A stretch of 28,031 nucleotides of DNA, from contig JBHIFE010000005.1 of NCBI GenBank assembly GCA_046760985.1, positions 1-28,031 on the forward strand. The letters are read 5' to 3'. Under the pieces are notes generated by a model. The model made no database searches. It was not told the origin of the DNA and worked only from the letters and a program-made list of their open reading frames with translations. The translations under genes were made by a program, and so were the position numbers. The DNA comes from JBHIFE01 sp046760985 (GTDB lineage: Bacteria; Chloroflexota; Dehalococcoidia; Dehalococcoidales; RBG-16-60-22). Shown here one piece after another: positions 8,453-14,786 of this stretch (position 1 is the first letter of the stretch; each line of letters starts with the position of its first letter).

Positions 8453-9264
8453 TAGCCAGTGTCCTTCAAGAAGCTTATAATTTCAGCATTGACTATATCA
8501 GGGCGCTCCAAGAGGAGATAGTGACCACAGTTTTCCAGCACCACCAGTTTTGAATTTGGTATCTTTTCATGAAGAAGTCGGGAATAGTGAGGTGGGGTCC
8601 TACCGTCTTCCTTACCTACCATTATCAAGGTTGGTACGTTAAATGTGGTCAATCTGTCTCCCGCTTCCCAGTCCCATAGGCTTTTGGCAACTTCAAAGAA
8701 GTTTTTCCTCGGGTTATTAGCCAGGTCAGTCATTATCCAATTAATGGCTTCCGGTGGTGTTGCCGGTGATAGCATACTTCTTACTTCTTTCTCCACCTGG
8801 TCCCGGTAAATAACTTCCTTGTAGTCGGCAAAGTCCATCATGAGGCTGAGGCGAGTTTGTATCTGTTGTAACCAGAGCCTTAATTTCAGCCTGGGATTGC
8901 GGTGACCTCTGGTGGCAATCAATACTAAGGCTTTTACTTTGGCTGGATTATTTAAGTAATACTGCATGGAGATGATGCCGCCCATTGACCAGCCAATTAA
9001 AGCTACCTCATCCGCTCCTACTTTTTGGAGAACAGCCTCAAGGTCTCTGGTGAAGTTATCAACCGAGTCTGGTGCTTCAAGTGGGCTAGACTGCCCATGA
9101 CCTCTGACATCCAATGATAAGACGCGGTAACTCCGTGATAGTTCCGGGACTTGGCAACGCCACCATTCGTGGGTAGCCCAAGCACCGTGAATAAGCACCA
9201 GCCAAGGTCCCTCCCCGCTAATTTCGTAGTAGAGTTTGCCTTTCTCCACTTCAACAAAAGGCAC
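8449..9264 (-). CDS. alpha/beta-fold hydrolase
   Basis: Cytoplasmic serine hydrolase of the alpha/beta superfamily, substrate unknown. With the chosen start it has 271 residues: oxyanion region LIHGAWAT (24-31), nucleophile Ser93 in GWSMGG, acid Asp220 in VGKEDGRTPP, and base His248 in ENCGHYLLLE, giving a complete catalytic triad in standard order. I chose the GTG at 9262-9264 because it gives the family-typical beginning MPFVEVEKGKLYYE and has GGGG about 8 bases upstream; a TTG at 9289-9291 would add 9 residues but lacks a ribosome-binding site. It converges on the GNAT-like gene with a 4-base overlap. Confidence 0.85.
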   Translation of the reverse strand: MPFVEVEKGKLYYEISGEGPWLVLIHGAWATHEWWRCQVPELSRSYRVLSLDVRGHGQSSPLEAPDSVDNFTRDLEAVLQKVGADEVALIGWSMGGIISMQYYLNNPAKVKALVLIATRGHRNPRLKLRLWLQQIQTRLSLMMDFADYKEVIYRDQVEKEVRSMLSPATPPEAINWIMTDLANNPRKNFFEVAKSLWDWEAGDRLTTFNVPTLIMVGKEDGRTPPHYSRLLHEKIPNSKLVVLENCGHYLLLERPDIVNAEIISFLKDTGY

Positions 9265-9439
9265 TTTCCCAGCCCCCGTCCTTATGTACAATAAGCCTGA
9301 TGATTATATCAGAAGTCCCTAAAAAATGGCAAAAATGTATTTGCGGTGGGGCATTAAAAGGTAGGGGAATTTAGAGTTTAGTATAGTAAATTTTAGGAAA
9401 AAATAACTTAGACTTTTGAGAAAAATGCCCTAAAAAGTA

Positions 9440-9468
9440 TTGACAGGGCGTATTATTAGTAACATAAT
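9440..9468 (+). promoter_or_regulatory. strong sigma70-type promoter of the YeiH-family gene
   Basis: A perfect TTGACA (9440-9445), a 17-base spacer, then CATAAT (9463-9468). Transcription should start near 9475, leaving a leader of about 160 bases before the transporter GTG. The 372-base gap 9265-9636 contains this promoter, the palindrome over its -10 box and a possible leader ORF; 9300-9430 is AT-rich with no feature recognised. Confidence 0.75.
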
Positions 9469-9473
9469 AATAC
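9450..9473. promoter_or_regulatory. palindromic operator candidate over the -10 box
   Basis: Perfect 9-bp arms GTATTATTA (9450-9458) and TAATAATAC (9465-9473) around a 6-base centre. The palindrome covers the spacer and the -10 hexamer of the promoter, where a bound dimeric repressor would block transcription. The regulator is unknown and no regulator gene is adjacent. Confidence 0.6.
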
Positions 9474-9556
9474 AGCCAAATACAACCAAAACAGTGATGT
9501 TTTTGTATAAGGTCGAGCAAAGGTATTGGAAGCCAAAATCTAGAGAAAAGGAGGTG

Positions 9557-9601
9557 ATGTCACCAGAAGGTAAAGTGTCAGTTGTAATAGCAGTCAAGTA
9601 G
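9557..9601 (+). CDS. possible 14-residue leader peptide ORF
   Basis: ATG at 9557 to TAG at 9599-9601 encodes MSPEGKVSVVIAVK. It is preceded by AAAGGAGGTGAT (9547-9558), a full match to the usual anti-Shine-Dalgarno, but the ATG is only 2 bases after GGAGG, closer than usual; an in-frame GTG at 9575 has AGAAGG 4 bases upstream. The ATG lies in the loop of a small GGTG/CACC hairpin (9553-9564). It could be a regulatory leader or simply a strong but unused SD site. Confidence 0.3.
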   Translation: MSPEGKVSVVIAVK

Positions 9602-9609
9602 CTGCTATT
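9586..9609 (+). promoter_or_regulatory. stem-loop over the leader ORF stop codon
   Basis: Perfect 8-bp arms AATAGCAG (9586-9593) and CTGCTATT (9602-9609) with an 8-base loop containing the TAG of the mini-ORF. There is no following T-run, so it is not an ordinary terminator. It ends 28 bases before the transporter start and could modulate translation or RNA stability. Confidence 0.4.
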
Positions 9610-9636
9610 GATTAATCCCAGGAAAGGAGGGATGCT

Positions 9637-10947
9637 GTGGTAGAAAAAAAGGGTATTGACTGGTCATCCCTGTGGCGGGTAGAAGATTGGTGGGCTTGCT
9701 GGATTGGCTGGTTCGTTTTGATATTAGCCATTGTCGGGATAGCTCCACATTGGCCCAAAATTGGCACATGGACAACCGCCGCTGAAATGTTCCCCAAAGG
9801 GATTGACACGGTGTGGACTACCCTTATCGTCTTGGCCTTCGCCCTTGTGCTAACGCTCATTGGTGCTGCCTTCATGAAGAGGGACATCAAACTCTATATT
9901 CCCGGCTTTATTGTAATCTTCTTGCTAGCTTTCCTGGCTATGTTCATAGCCAAGCAGGAGACTATTAAATACTGGGGAATACCCTATGTCCTCTGGGCGC
10001 TGGCTTTTGGCTTGATTATCAGCAATACGGTTGGCGTCCCGAAGTGGCTGAGAGCCGGGGCGATGACGGAGTTCTTTATCAAAATCGGTCTGGTTGCCAT
10101 GGGAGCGACCATCAGTTTCTGGGTGGTAATCAAGGCGGGTGGCGTTGGCATGGGGCAGGCTCTCCTGGTGGTGGGCGCAGTCTGGTTCTTTGCCTACTGG
10201 CTGTCAAGGCGGTTCGGCATATCGGAAAAATTCTCCAGCGTAATCGCCACCGGCGTCTCCATCTGCGGCGTTTCGGCATCAATTGCTGCTGGCGGAGCCG
10301 TCCGTGGAGACGCAAAGGAAGTCAGCTACATCATCGCCTGGCTGATGATTTGTGCCGTAATACTGATTATAGTTATGCCTCCCATTGCTAGGGGCATTGG
10401 TCTGCCGACAAATATGGCTGGTGCCTGGGTCGGCGGGGTTATTGACAATACCGGAGCGGTGGTAGCCGCCGGGGAGGTAATCGGCACCAAGGCATCGCTG
10501 GAGGCAGCCGCTCTGGTCAAGATGGCGCAGAATGTCCTCATCGGCTTCGCCGCCTTTTTCCTAGCTATCTGGGCTACTTTTAGCCTGGACCGGGTACCGG
10601 GTGCGCCAAGACCTTCCATTGCCGAAGTCTGGTGGCGGTTCCCCAAGTTCATCGTCGGCTTCGTCGTCGCCTCATTAGTTATCACCTTCTTTGTCGTCCC
10701 AATCATGGGCGGAGAAGAGGCGAGTGCAATCTCCAAACTGCTGAAGTCTTATCGTAGCTGGTTCTTCGCCCTGTGTTTTGTCTGCATCGGATTGGAAACC
10801 AGATTTATGGACTTGGTTACGGTTGGCGGCGGCAGACCGGCTATCGCTTACTGGGTTGCCCAGATATTCAACGCCTTCTGGACGCTGGGGGTAGTCTGGC
10901 TCCTCTGGTCAGGAGCGCTCTTCACCCCACCAATCCTCCCAGACTGA
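9637..10947 (+). CDS. YeiH-family (UPF0324) putative sulfate exporter
   Basis: A polytopic membrane transporter of 436 residues. The family signature lies around residues 194-227, with GVSICGVSASIA followed by a charged GAVRGDAKEVSYI loop, and a second conserved block GGVIDNTGAVVAAGE is near 266-280. Roughly ten hydrophobic helices are visible. The family is annotated as putative sulfate/organosulfonate exporters, but substrates are poorly established. It is longer than the usual 330-350 residues because of an extra N-terminal part with two or three helices. The GTG start has AAAGGAGGG 6 bases upstream. Its second half favours C-ending codons (ATC, GTC, GGC, GCC) more than neighbouring genes, a possible sign of transfer. 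Transcription is likely controlled by the palindrome at 9450-9473. Confidence 0.85.
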   Translation: MVEKKGIDWSSLWRVEDWWACWIGWFVLILAIVGIAPHWPKIGTWTTAAEMFPKGIDTVWTTLIVLAFALVLTLIGAAFMKRDIKLYIPGFIVIFLLAFLAMFIAKQETIKYWGIPYVLWALAFGLIISNTVGVPKWLRAGAMTEFFIKIGLVAMGATISFWVVIKAGGVGMGQALLVVGAVWFFAYWLSRRFGISEKFSSVIATGVSICGVSASIAAGGAVRGDAKEVSYIIAWLMICAVILIIVMPPIARGIGLPTNMAGAWVGGVIDNTGAVVAAGEVIGTKASLEAAALVKMAQNVLIGFAAFFLAIWATFSLDRVPGAPRPSIAEVWWRFPKFIVGFVVASLVITFFVVPIMGGEEASAISKLLKSYRSWFFALCFVCIGLETRFMDLVTVGGGRPAIAYWVAQIFNAFWTLGVVWLLWSGALFTPPILPD

Positions 10948-10963
10948 TGTTAAAGAAAGAGGA

Positions 10964-10998
10964 GGAGGGGGGTCTCCAAAAGATCCCCCTCCTTTTTT
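10964..10998 (+). terminator. rho-independent terminator of the YeiH-family gene
   Basis: A 12-bp stem (10964-10975 with 10981-10992, one G-U pair) with loop CCAAA, directly followed by six T. It begins 16 bases after the transporter stop. It also lies beyond the end of the converging radical SAM gene, but the T-run favours the plus strand. Confidence 0.85.
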
Positions 10999-11005
10999 AT
11001 TTGCC

Positions 11006-12106
11006 TCAGAGTCCGTAGAACTTGTAGCAGTTACGGCAGAGGTCATGGGGGAGTAGTAATGCAGTAGACTTCTGCAGGGAAGTCGTCTTGGCTAAAGGTT
11101 CCAAGAAGGCACCTGAAGTGCTGCGCACTCTGGGCATGGCTGAGAGTGCGACGGCAGTCATGGTATCAAATATGTTCGTCTGTAAGCGGCGGGCAAAAGC
11201 TTCTCGGAAAGAGTGAGCCGCTTGTCCATTAAACACCCGGTCGAGCCCTTCGGTAACCTTACCGAAGCTAAAGTGAGATAGATACTGGCATTCTCCCCAG
11301 AAAAGCCTGGGGAAATCGCCCTGGCAAGGAAGGGTAAGGTAGGGACAAGGTGTCACTTCTCCCCGTACCGAAATCCAGACATTGTGCACCGGATCAGCAT
11401 CGCACATCAGGACATCATTGCTGGGTCGGAGAGGACATATATGTACCTTTACCCCCAACTCTTTGCCCCTTCTTTTTGCTTCCTCAGTCAGCTCAAGGTG
11501 ACGGGGGTCGGGGGAATAATCAAAGGCTCTGAGGGCGTCTACTTCAGCAGTAGGGGTGTAATCTAGATTCGGGGCTACCACTCCATCTACTCCCAATCTG
11601 GCAGCTAAAGTCACCAGTTCCGGCAGTTCCTCCAAGTTGGGCTTCATCATCTGCATCACCAGATTTACCTTTGGGCGAGGCTTAAGCTGGCACAGATAGG
11701 AGATATTGGCACAAATCTGGTCAAGGTGAGAGCCAAGCCGGAGAGAATCATTGGTTGCCGCTTGAGCCCCAGCCACTGAAATTGCTATTAAGTCAAAGCC
11801 TATCCGACACGCCTCTTGGCTTGCTGCCCGGTCAAGAAGCACAGCATTGGTAGTCAGACTCACCCGTCCATGCCTTTCTTTAATAGCTGCTGCCATATCC
11901 CATAGACGGGGATGAAGTAGCGGTTCCCCCCACCCTTGCAGATGCACCAGCTTGGTGCGTCGGAGAAAGGGGAATAGCGAAGAGAACATTTCCCAAGGCA
12001 AGTGAGCTGTGACCCAGTGATCAGCTAGTACGGTACGGGGACAGAAAACGCAACGCAGCTGGCACGCCGAGGTTACTTCAACTTGCACAATCTGGGGTAG
12101 TGCCAC
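11006..12106 (-). CDS. radical SAM protein with SPASM-like C-terminal cysteines
   Basis: A 366-residue enzyme using a [4Fe-4S] cluster and S-adenosylmethionine; substrate unknown. The cluster motif CX3CX2C is Cys15-Cys19-Cys22 (SACQLRCVFCP), followed by the GWGEPLLHP strand typical of SPASM-type enzymes. The C-terminal third carries more cysteines (in VHICPLRP, VLMCDAD, VTPCPYLTLPC, and DLCRNCYKFYG at the end), consistent with one or two auxiliary clusters. The phrase VWISVRGEVTPCPYL fits SPASM proteins, which modify peptides or cofactors. No small peptide substrate gene is obvious nearby. The start is GTG (12104-12106) with GGAGG 12 bases upstream; an extended -10 lies just before. It is convergent with the YeiH gene. 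Confidence 0.85.
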   Translation of the reverse strand: MALPQIVQVEVTSACQLRCVFCPRTVLADHWVTAHLPWEMFSSLFPFLRRTKLVHLQGWGEPLLHPRLWDMAAAIKERHGRVSLTTNAVLLDRAASQEACRIGFDLIAISVAGAQAATNDSLRLGSHLDQICANISYLCQLKPRPKVNLVMQMMKPNLEELPELVTLAARLGVDGVVAPNLDYTPTAEVDALRAFDYSPDPRHLELTEEAKRRGKELGVKVHICPLRPSNDVLMCDADPVHNVWISVRGEVTPCPYLTLPCQGDFPRLFWGECQYLSHFSFGKVTEGLDRVFNGQAAHSFREAFARRLQTNIFDTMTAVALSAMPRVRSTSGAFLEPLAKTTSLQKSTALLLPHDLCRNCYKFYGL

Positions 12107-12139
12107 GGTTCAGAATAACCTCCATGATACTCTGGTCAC

Positions 12140-12148
12140 ATTATACCA
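12140..12148 (-). promoter_or_regulatory. extended -10 promoter of the radical SAM gene
   Basis: On the minus strand TGGTATAAT, a perfect TATAAT with the TGn extension. No good -35 is visible. Transcription would start near 12133, about 27 bases before the GTG start. Confidence 0.5.
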
Positions 12149-12189
12149 CAAGTTGAACTCACCCCTATATAACGCCACTTCAAAGCTGA

Positions 12190-12218
12190 TTGACACTGGA
12201 GAAAAGCTGGTTTATCAT
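12190..12218 (+). promoter_or_regulatory. promoter of the tandem paralogue pair
   Basis: TTGACA (12190-12195), 17-base spacer, TATCAT (12213-12218). The start of transcription would be near 12225, about 23 bases before the first ATG. It is back-to-back with the radical SAM promoter. Confidence 0.65.
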
Positions 12219-12247
12219 TTCTAAGTCGGGGACGGTGGGGGTTGGCT

Positions 12248-12844
12248 ATGCAGACAAAGTATGGCATTATTCTCTCCTATGAGGAGTCGTTTGCCAAGGC
12301 TGTTGCTATGGGAGTAATGGTAAGGAAACCCTTGACGATATGGCACTTCTTGATGCCATTTGTGTTTGTCTTTGATTTTCTCCGAATGAGAAGAGAAACC
12401 GAGATATTCGCTAGGAATTTTCTGTTTACCAGAAAGCTGGCTCTTGACGCTGCTGTTGCCATAAGCAAAGGCGAAGATAGACAAAGCCAGCTTGCCGAGA
12501 TTGAGAGCAAAACTAAAGACAGGCTCGTCTCTCAAAAACTCTACTCTTGGAGGACACACCAGGGGCAAATGGCAGAAGTAAATCTGCTCCTTGACCATTA
12601 TGCTAAACTGCTTAAGGCTGAAGGCGATAGTTACCCATCCCTGGTGAAGAATGCTTATAAAACTCAGCAGCACTTTGCAACTTTCTTGCAACAGCTTACC
12701 TCAGCTGAAAGAGAGATAGACCGTGCCGTTATAGGGACACTGGGTGAGGCGGAAGAGGTTTGGCAGTCAATGTCGATGAAACAGACAATAATAGATGAAA
12801 TGAGGAGAAAGGGACTGAGCAAACTTTTCTCAGAGGCAAGGTAG
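12248..12844 (+). CDS. unrecognised protein, first of a tandem paralogue pair
   Basis: I do not recognise a function. The 198-residue protein has one hydrophobic stretch near the N-terminus (about 28-42, TIWHFLMPFVFVFDF) followed by basic residues, then a mostly helical, charged C-terminal part. It shares with the next gene the blocks MPFVF.F.FLR, NFLFT[RK]KLAL[DE]AAV, VNLLLDHY.KLL.AEG.SY.SLVKNAY and FLQQLT.AE in the same order, so the two arose by duplication. I chose the ATG at 12248, which has GGGGG 7 bases upstream, over a TTG two codons earlier. Likely a membrane-associated protein; function unknown. Confidence 0.75.
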   Translation: MQTKYGIILSYEESFAKAVAMGVMVRKPLTIWHFLMPFVFVFDFLRMRRETEIFARNFLFTRKLALDAAVAISKGEDRQSQLAEIESKTKDRLVSQKLYSWRTHQGQMAEVNLLLDHYAKLLKAEGDSYPSLVKNAYKTQQHFATFLQQLTSAEREIDRAVIGTLGEAEEVWQSMSMKQTIIDEMRRKGLSKLFSEAR

Positions 12845-12850
12845 GGGACA

Positions 12851-13471
12851 ATGAGAAGAATTCTGCCAACGGTTGTAGATACGAAATATAACATTGTTCT
12901 TGCTGAGGAACGGAGACTGGCTAAAGCTGTAGCCAAAAGAGTAGTGAAAATGCCAGATGTAACAGTATGGGTATTTATGATTCCCTTCGTTTTCCTTTTT
13001 AATTTCCTAAGGTACAAGAGAGCCAGCGAAGCTTTTGTGTTGAATTTTCTGTTTACCAAGAAGCTAGCTCTTGAGGCTGCTGTTGATATTGTGAAGGAAG
13101 GTTTACCACGACAAGATGCGATAGCCCGGATTAATGATAAGACCAGCGGCATACTCGCCTCTGATACTAGGGGGATTTATTCTGAGAAAATACGTGTAAA
13201 GCAAATGTATGAGATAAACCTGCTCCTTGACCATTATCTTAAGCTGCTTGAGGCGGAAGGCAAGAGTTATAGGTCTCTGGTAAAAAATGCCTACCAGACG
13301 CGAGATAATTATCAAGCTTTTTTGCAACAGCTCACCGTAGCGGAAAAGGCAGTAAACCGGGTAGCTCTTCAAACCGTAGGCAGGACGGAAACAGCTCGTG
13401 AGCTAATTTCGGGAATGGAGGAGGCTACGGAGAGAATAAGGACGGGAGAAGCGGAAATAATCTTCTCTTGA
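12851..13471 (+). CDS. unrecognised protein, second of a tandem paralogue pair
   Basis: A 206-residue paralogue of the upstream gene, starting 6 bases after its stop with AGGGGA as ribosome-binding site, so they are surely co-transcribed. It has the same layout: hydrophobic segment about 38-53 (TVWVFMIPFVFLFNF), NFLFTKKLALEAAV, then a long helical region with NLLLDHYLKLLEAEGKSY and FLQQLTVAEKAVNR. It carries about eight extra N-terminal residues and a different C-terminal tail, which suggests that the two have diverged in role or form a hetero-oligomer. Function unknown. Confidence 0.75.
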   Translation: MRRILPTVVDTKYNIVLAEERRLAKAVAKRVVKMPDVTVWVFMIPFVFLFNFLRYKRASEAFVLNFLFTKKLALEAAVDIVKEGLPRQDAIARINDKTSGILASDTRGIYSEKIRVKQMYEINLLLDHYLKLLEAEGKSYRSLVKNAYQTRDNYQAFLQQLTVAEKAVNRVALQTVGRTETARELISGMEEATERIRTGEAEIIFS

Positions 13472-13537
13472 AGTATTGCACCCGGCAAATCATTGCCATT
13501 ATCGTAACGCTAATCTATGCTTTCCCGAAATCGTTCG

Positions 13538-13610
13538 TGAGCCGCGGAGGACTCGAACCTCCAACCGGCTGATTAAGAGTCAGCTGCTCTGCCAGTTGAG
13601 CTAGCGGCCC
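13538..13610 (-). tRNA. tRNA-Lys (anticodon CTT)
   Basis: Full cloverleaf on the minus strand: acceptor GGGCCGC/GCGGCTC with one G-U pair, discriminator A, anticodon stem GCTGA/TCAGC around loop CTCTTAA (anticodon CTT), and T-arm loop TTCGAGT. No CCA is encoded (the next bases are CGA). Confidence 0.96.
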
Positions 13611-13631
13611 GTATTGTATGTGTTGTCTCTT

Positions 13632-13661
13632 ATTCTAGCATCGTGGTGAGTGGCGAGGCAA
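13632..13661 (-). promoter_or_regulatory. promoter of tRNA-Lys
   Basis: On the minus strand TTGCCT (13656-13661), 18-base spacer, TAGAAT (13632-13637), about 22 bases before the tRNA 5' end. Confidence 0.45.
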
Positions 13662-13673
13662 GCCAGTTAGTAG

Positions 13674-13853
13674 CTATTCTGAAGCCAGCTTTCCTCCACT
13701 CGCCCAGTTGTGTTTCGGGTTATCCTTTATAATGATGTGCACTGCTTCTGGGGGGACTCCAATTTTAACAAATGAGGAAGTTATACTCTCGGCAAGCTGT
13801 TTCTTTTGCTCAACAGTGCGTCCCTCATGCATTTCAACGATAACTACTGGCAT
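13674..13853 (-). CDS. 4-oxalocrotonate tautomerase family protein
   Basis: A 59-residue protein, the usual size of the 4-OT family, small cytoplasmic enzymes that work as oligomers and use the N-terminal proline as general base. The start reads MPVVIVEMHEGRT: after Met removal, Pro1 is exposed. The continuation EQKKQLAESIT, the strand VHIIIKDNP and the ending NWASGGKL match the family, including the arginine in the GRT motif. The true substrate cannot be read from sequence, since many family members are of unknown role. A strong AAGGAGG lies 7 bases before the ATG. It is 42 bases downstream of the permease gene on the same strand and probably co-transcribed. Confidence 0.9.
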   Translation of the reverse strand: MPVVIVEMHEGRTVEQKKQLAESITSSFVKIGVPPEAVHIIIKDNPKHNWASGGKLASE

Positions 13854-13895
13854 AATATCCTCCTTTCTTTTTAGTTAGCAATCATTTCATGTTAA

Positions 13896-14417
13896 TTAAA
13901 CAACCTCAATACGAGAAAAGAAGGTATTGGCAATTAGTCCGGCAATTGGTGGGAAGAAAAAGGTACATCCCAGACGAATCAGGACGAATTTCCAGCCCAT
14001 TATACCTATTTCCAGTGGCATGCGACTAAACGCCAATAGTGACCATGCAGTTAAAAAGGCTACCATAGTGCCAACATTGGCTCCCATACGCAGTAGTCCG
14101 GCGGCGACGGGTAAGCTAACATATGGACCGCCGGGTGCAATGCTACCCATTGCTGTGCCAATTAAGATGCCTCGGAAACCAGATTCTACGCCTACCCACT
14201 TGGAAATTATTTCACGCGGAATGAGAAATTGAACCATACCAGCTATTATTAAGGCGAAAATCAGCAAAGGGATAATCTGAAGCAGCATATTCCCTGATGC
14301 CTTTAATCCTTGGATATGTACCCCCCTCTGATAGCTAAGGAAAATAAGGATAACAGCCAGTACCCCGAGTATTATGGTTGGAATAAGCATTGGCGGAAGC
14401 CTCCTTTTTTGCTTCAT
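13896..14417 (-). CDS. half-size permease of the ArsP/YraQ (DUF318) family
   Basis: A 173-residue membrane protein with about five hydrophobic helices. The central block with GTAMGSIAPGGPYVSLPVAA (about 88-107) resembles the conserved repeat of predicted permeases of the ArsP/YraQ group. Full-length members have about 300-350 residues and two such halves; this has only one and presumably dimerises. The ATG has AAGGAG 6 bases upstream. The tautomerase gene follows. Across the divergent promoter region lies a 72-residue two-helix membrane protein, which could be a partner. Substrate unknown; the link to arsenic or metal export is family-level only. Confidence 0.7.
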   Translation of the reverse strand: MKQKRRLPPMLIPTIILGVLAVILIFLSYQRGVHIQGLKASGNMLLQIIPLLIFALIIAGMVQFLIPREIISKWVGVESGFRGILIGTAMGSIAPGGPYVSLPVAAGLLRMGANVGTMVAFLTAWSLLAFSRMPLEIGIMGWKFVLIRLGCTFFFPPIAGLIANTFFSRIEVV

Positions 14418-14446
14418 GAATTCTCCTTATTTTGGCAGTTAGGCTC

Positions 14447-14475
14447 ATCATAGCTTTGAGTAGTAACTTTGTCAA
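14447..14475 (-). promoter_or_regulatory. promoter of the permease-tautomerase operon
   Basis: On the minus strand a perfect TTGACA (14470-14475), 17-base spacer, TATGAT (14447-14452). Transcription would start near 14440, about 23 bases before the permease ATG. Confidence 0.7.
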
Positions 14476-14498
14476 TTTAGCCCATAGAGACATGAGAC

Positions 14499-14528
14499 TT
14501 GACAACCAACGCCGTAACGTGGTTAAAA
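14499..14528 (+). promoter_or_regulatory. promoter of the 72-residue membrane protein
   Basis: A perfect TTGACA (14499-14504), 18-base spacer, and a weak -10 TTAAAA (14523-14528). It is divergent from the permease promoter; the two -35 boxes are 23 bases apart, so both could respond to a regulator bound between them. Confidence 0.45.
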
Positions 14529-14556
14529 ATGTCACACAAAATTAAGGAGGGAGAAA

Positions 14557-14775
14557 ATGCCACCTATTTTCAAAGCCCTAGCCTCAATAATAGTTTGGGT
14601 GCTGTTTATCTTTGGTAGCGTGACATTACTCGGGGGATTTGTTCGTGTTGTCGGAGCTAGTGCCGGGATTCTAGGAACACCGGAATTGCCAACAATGTCG
14701 GCTTATTTTGGATTCGGGGTGGTTGGTCTTGTCCTCTCTGTGGTGGTCATGAATTTAAGGCAGATGCTGGAATAA
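14557..14775 (+). CDS. small two-helix membrane protein
   Basis: A 72-residue protein with two hydrophobic helices (about 8-33 and 49-66) joined by a short loop (GASAGILGTPELPTMS). Family not recognised. It is accepted as real because of the strong AAGGAGGG 6 bases before the ATG, its own promoter candidate, and its membrane-protein composition. It converges on the methyltransferase gene (11-base gap) and is divergent from the half-size permease. Confidence 0.65.
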   Translation: MPPIFKALASIIVWVLFIFGSVTLLGGFVRVVGASAGILGTPELPTMSAYFGFGVVGLVLSVVVMNLRQMLE

Positions 14776-14786
14776 AGGGGCTCTCA

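Noticed and set aside
12221..13372. Minus-strand ORFs of 77-162 codons opposite the tandem paralogues
   Set aside because: They resemble each other only because the sense genes are paralogous. The sense genes have promoter, SD sites and membrane-protein composition; the antisense frames do not.
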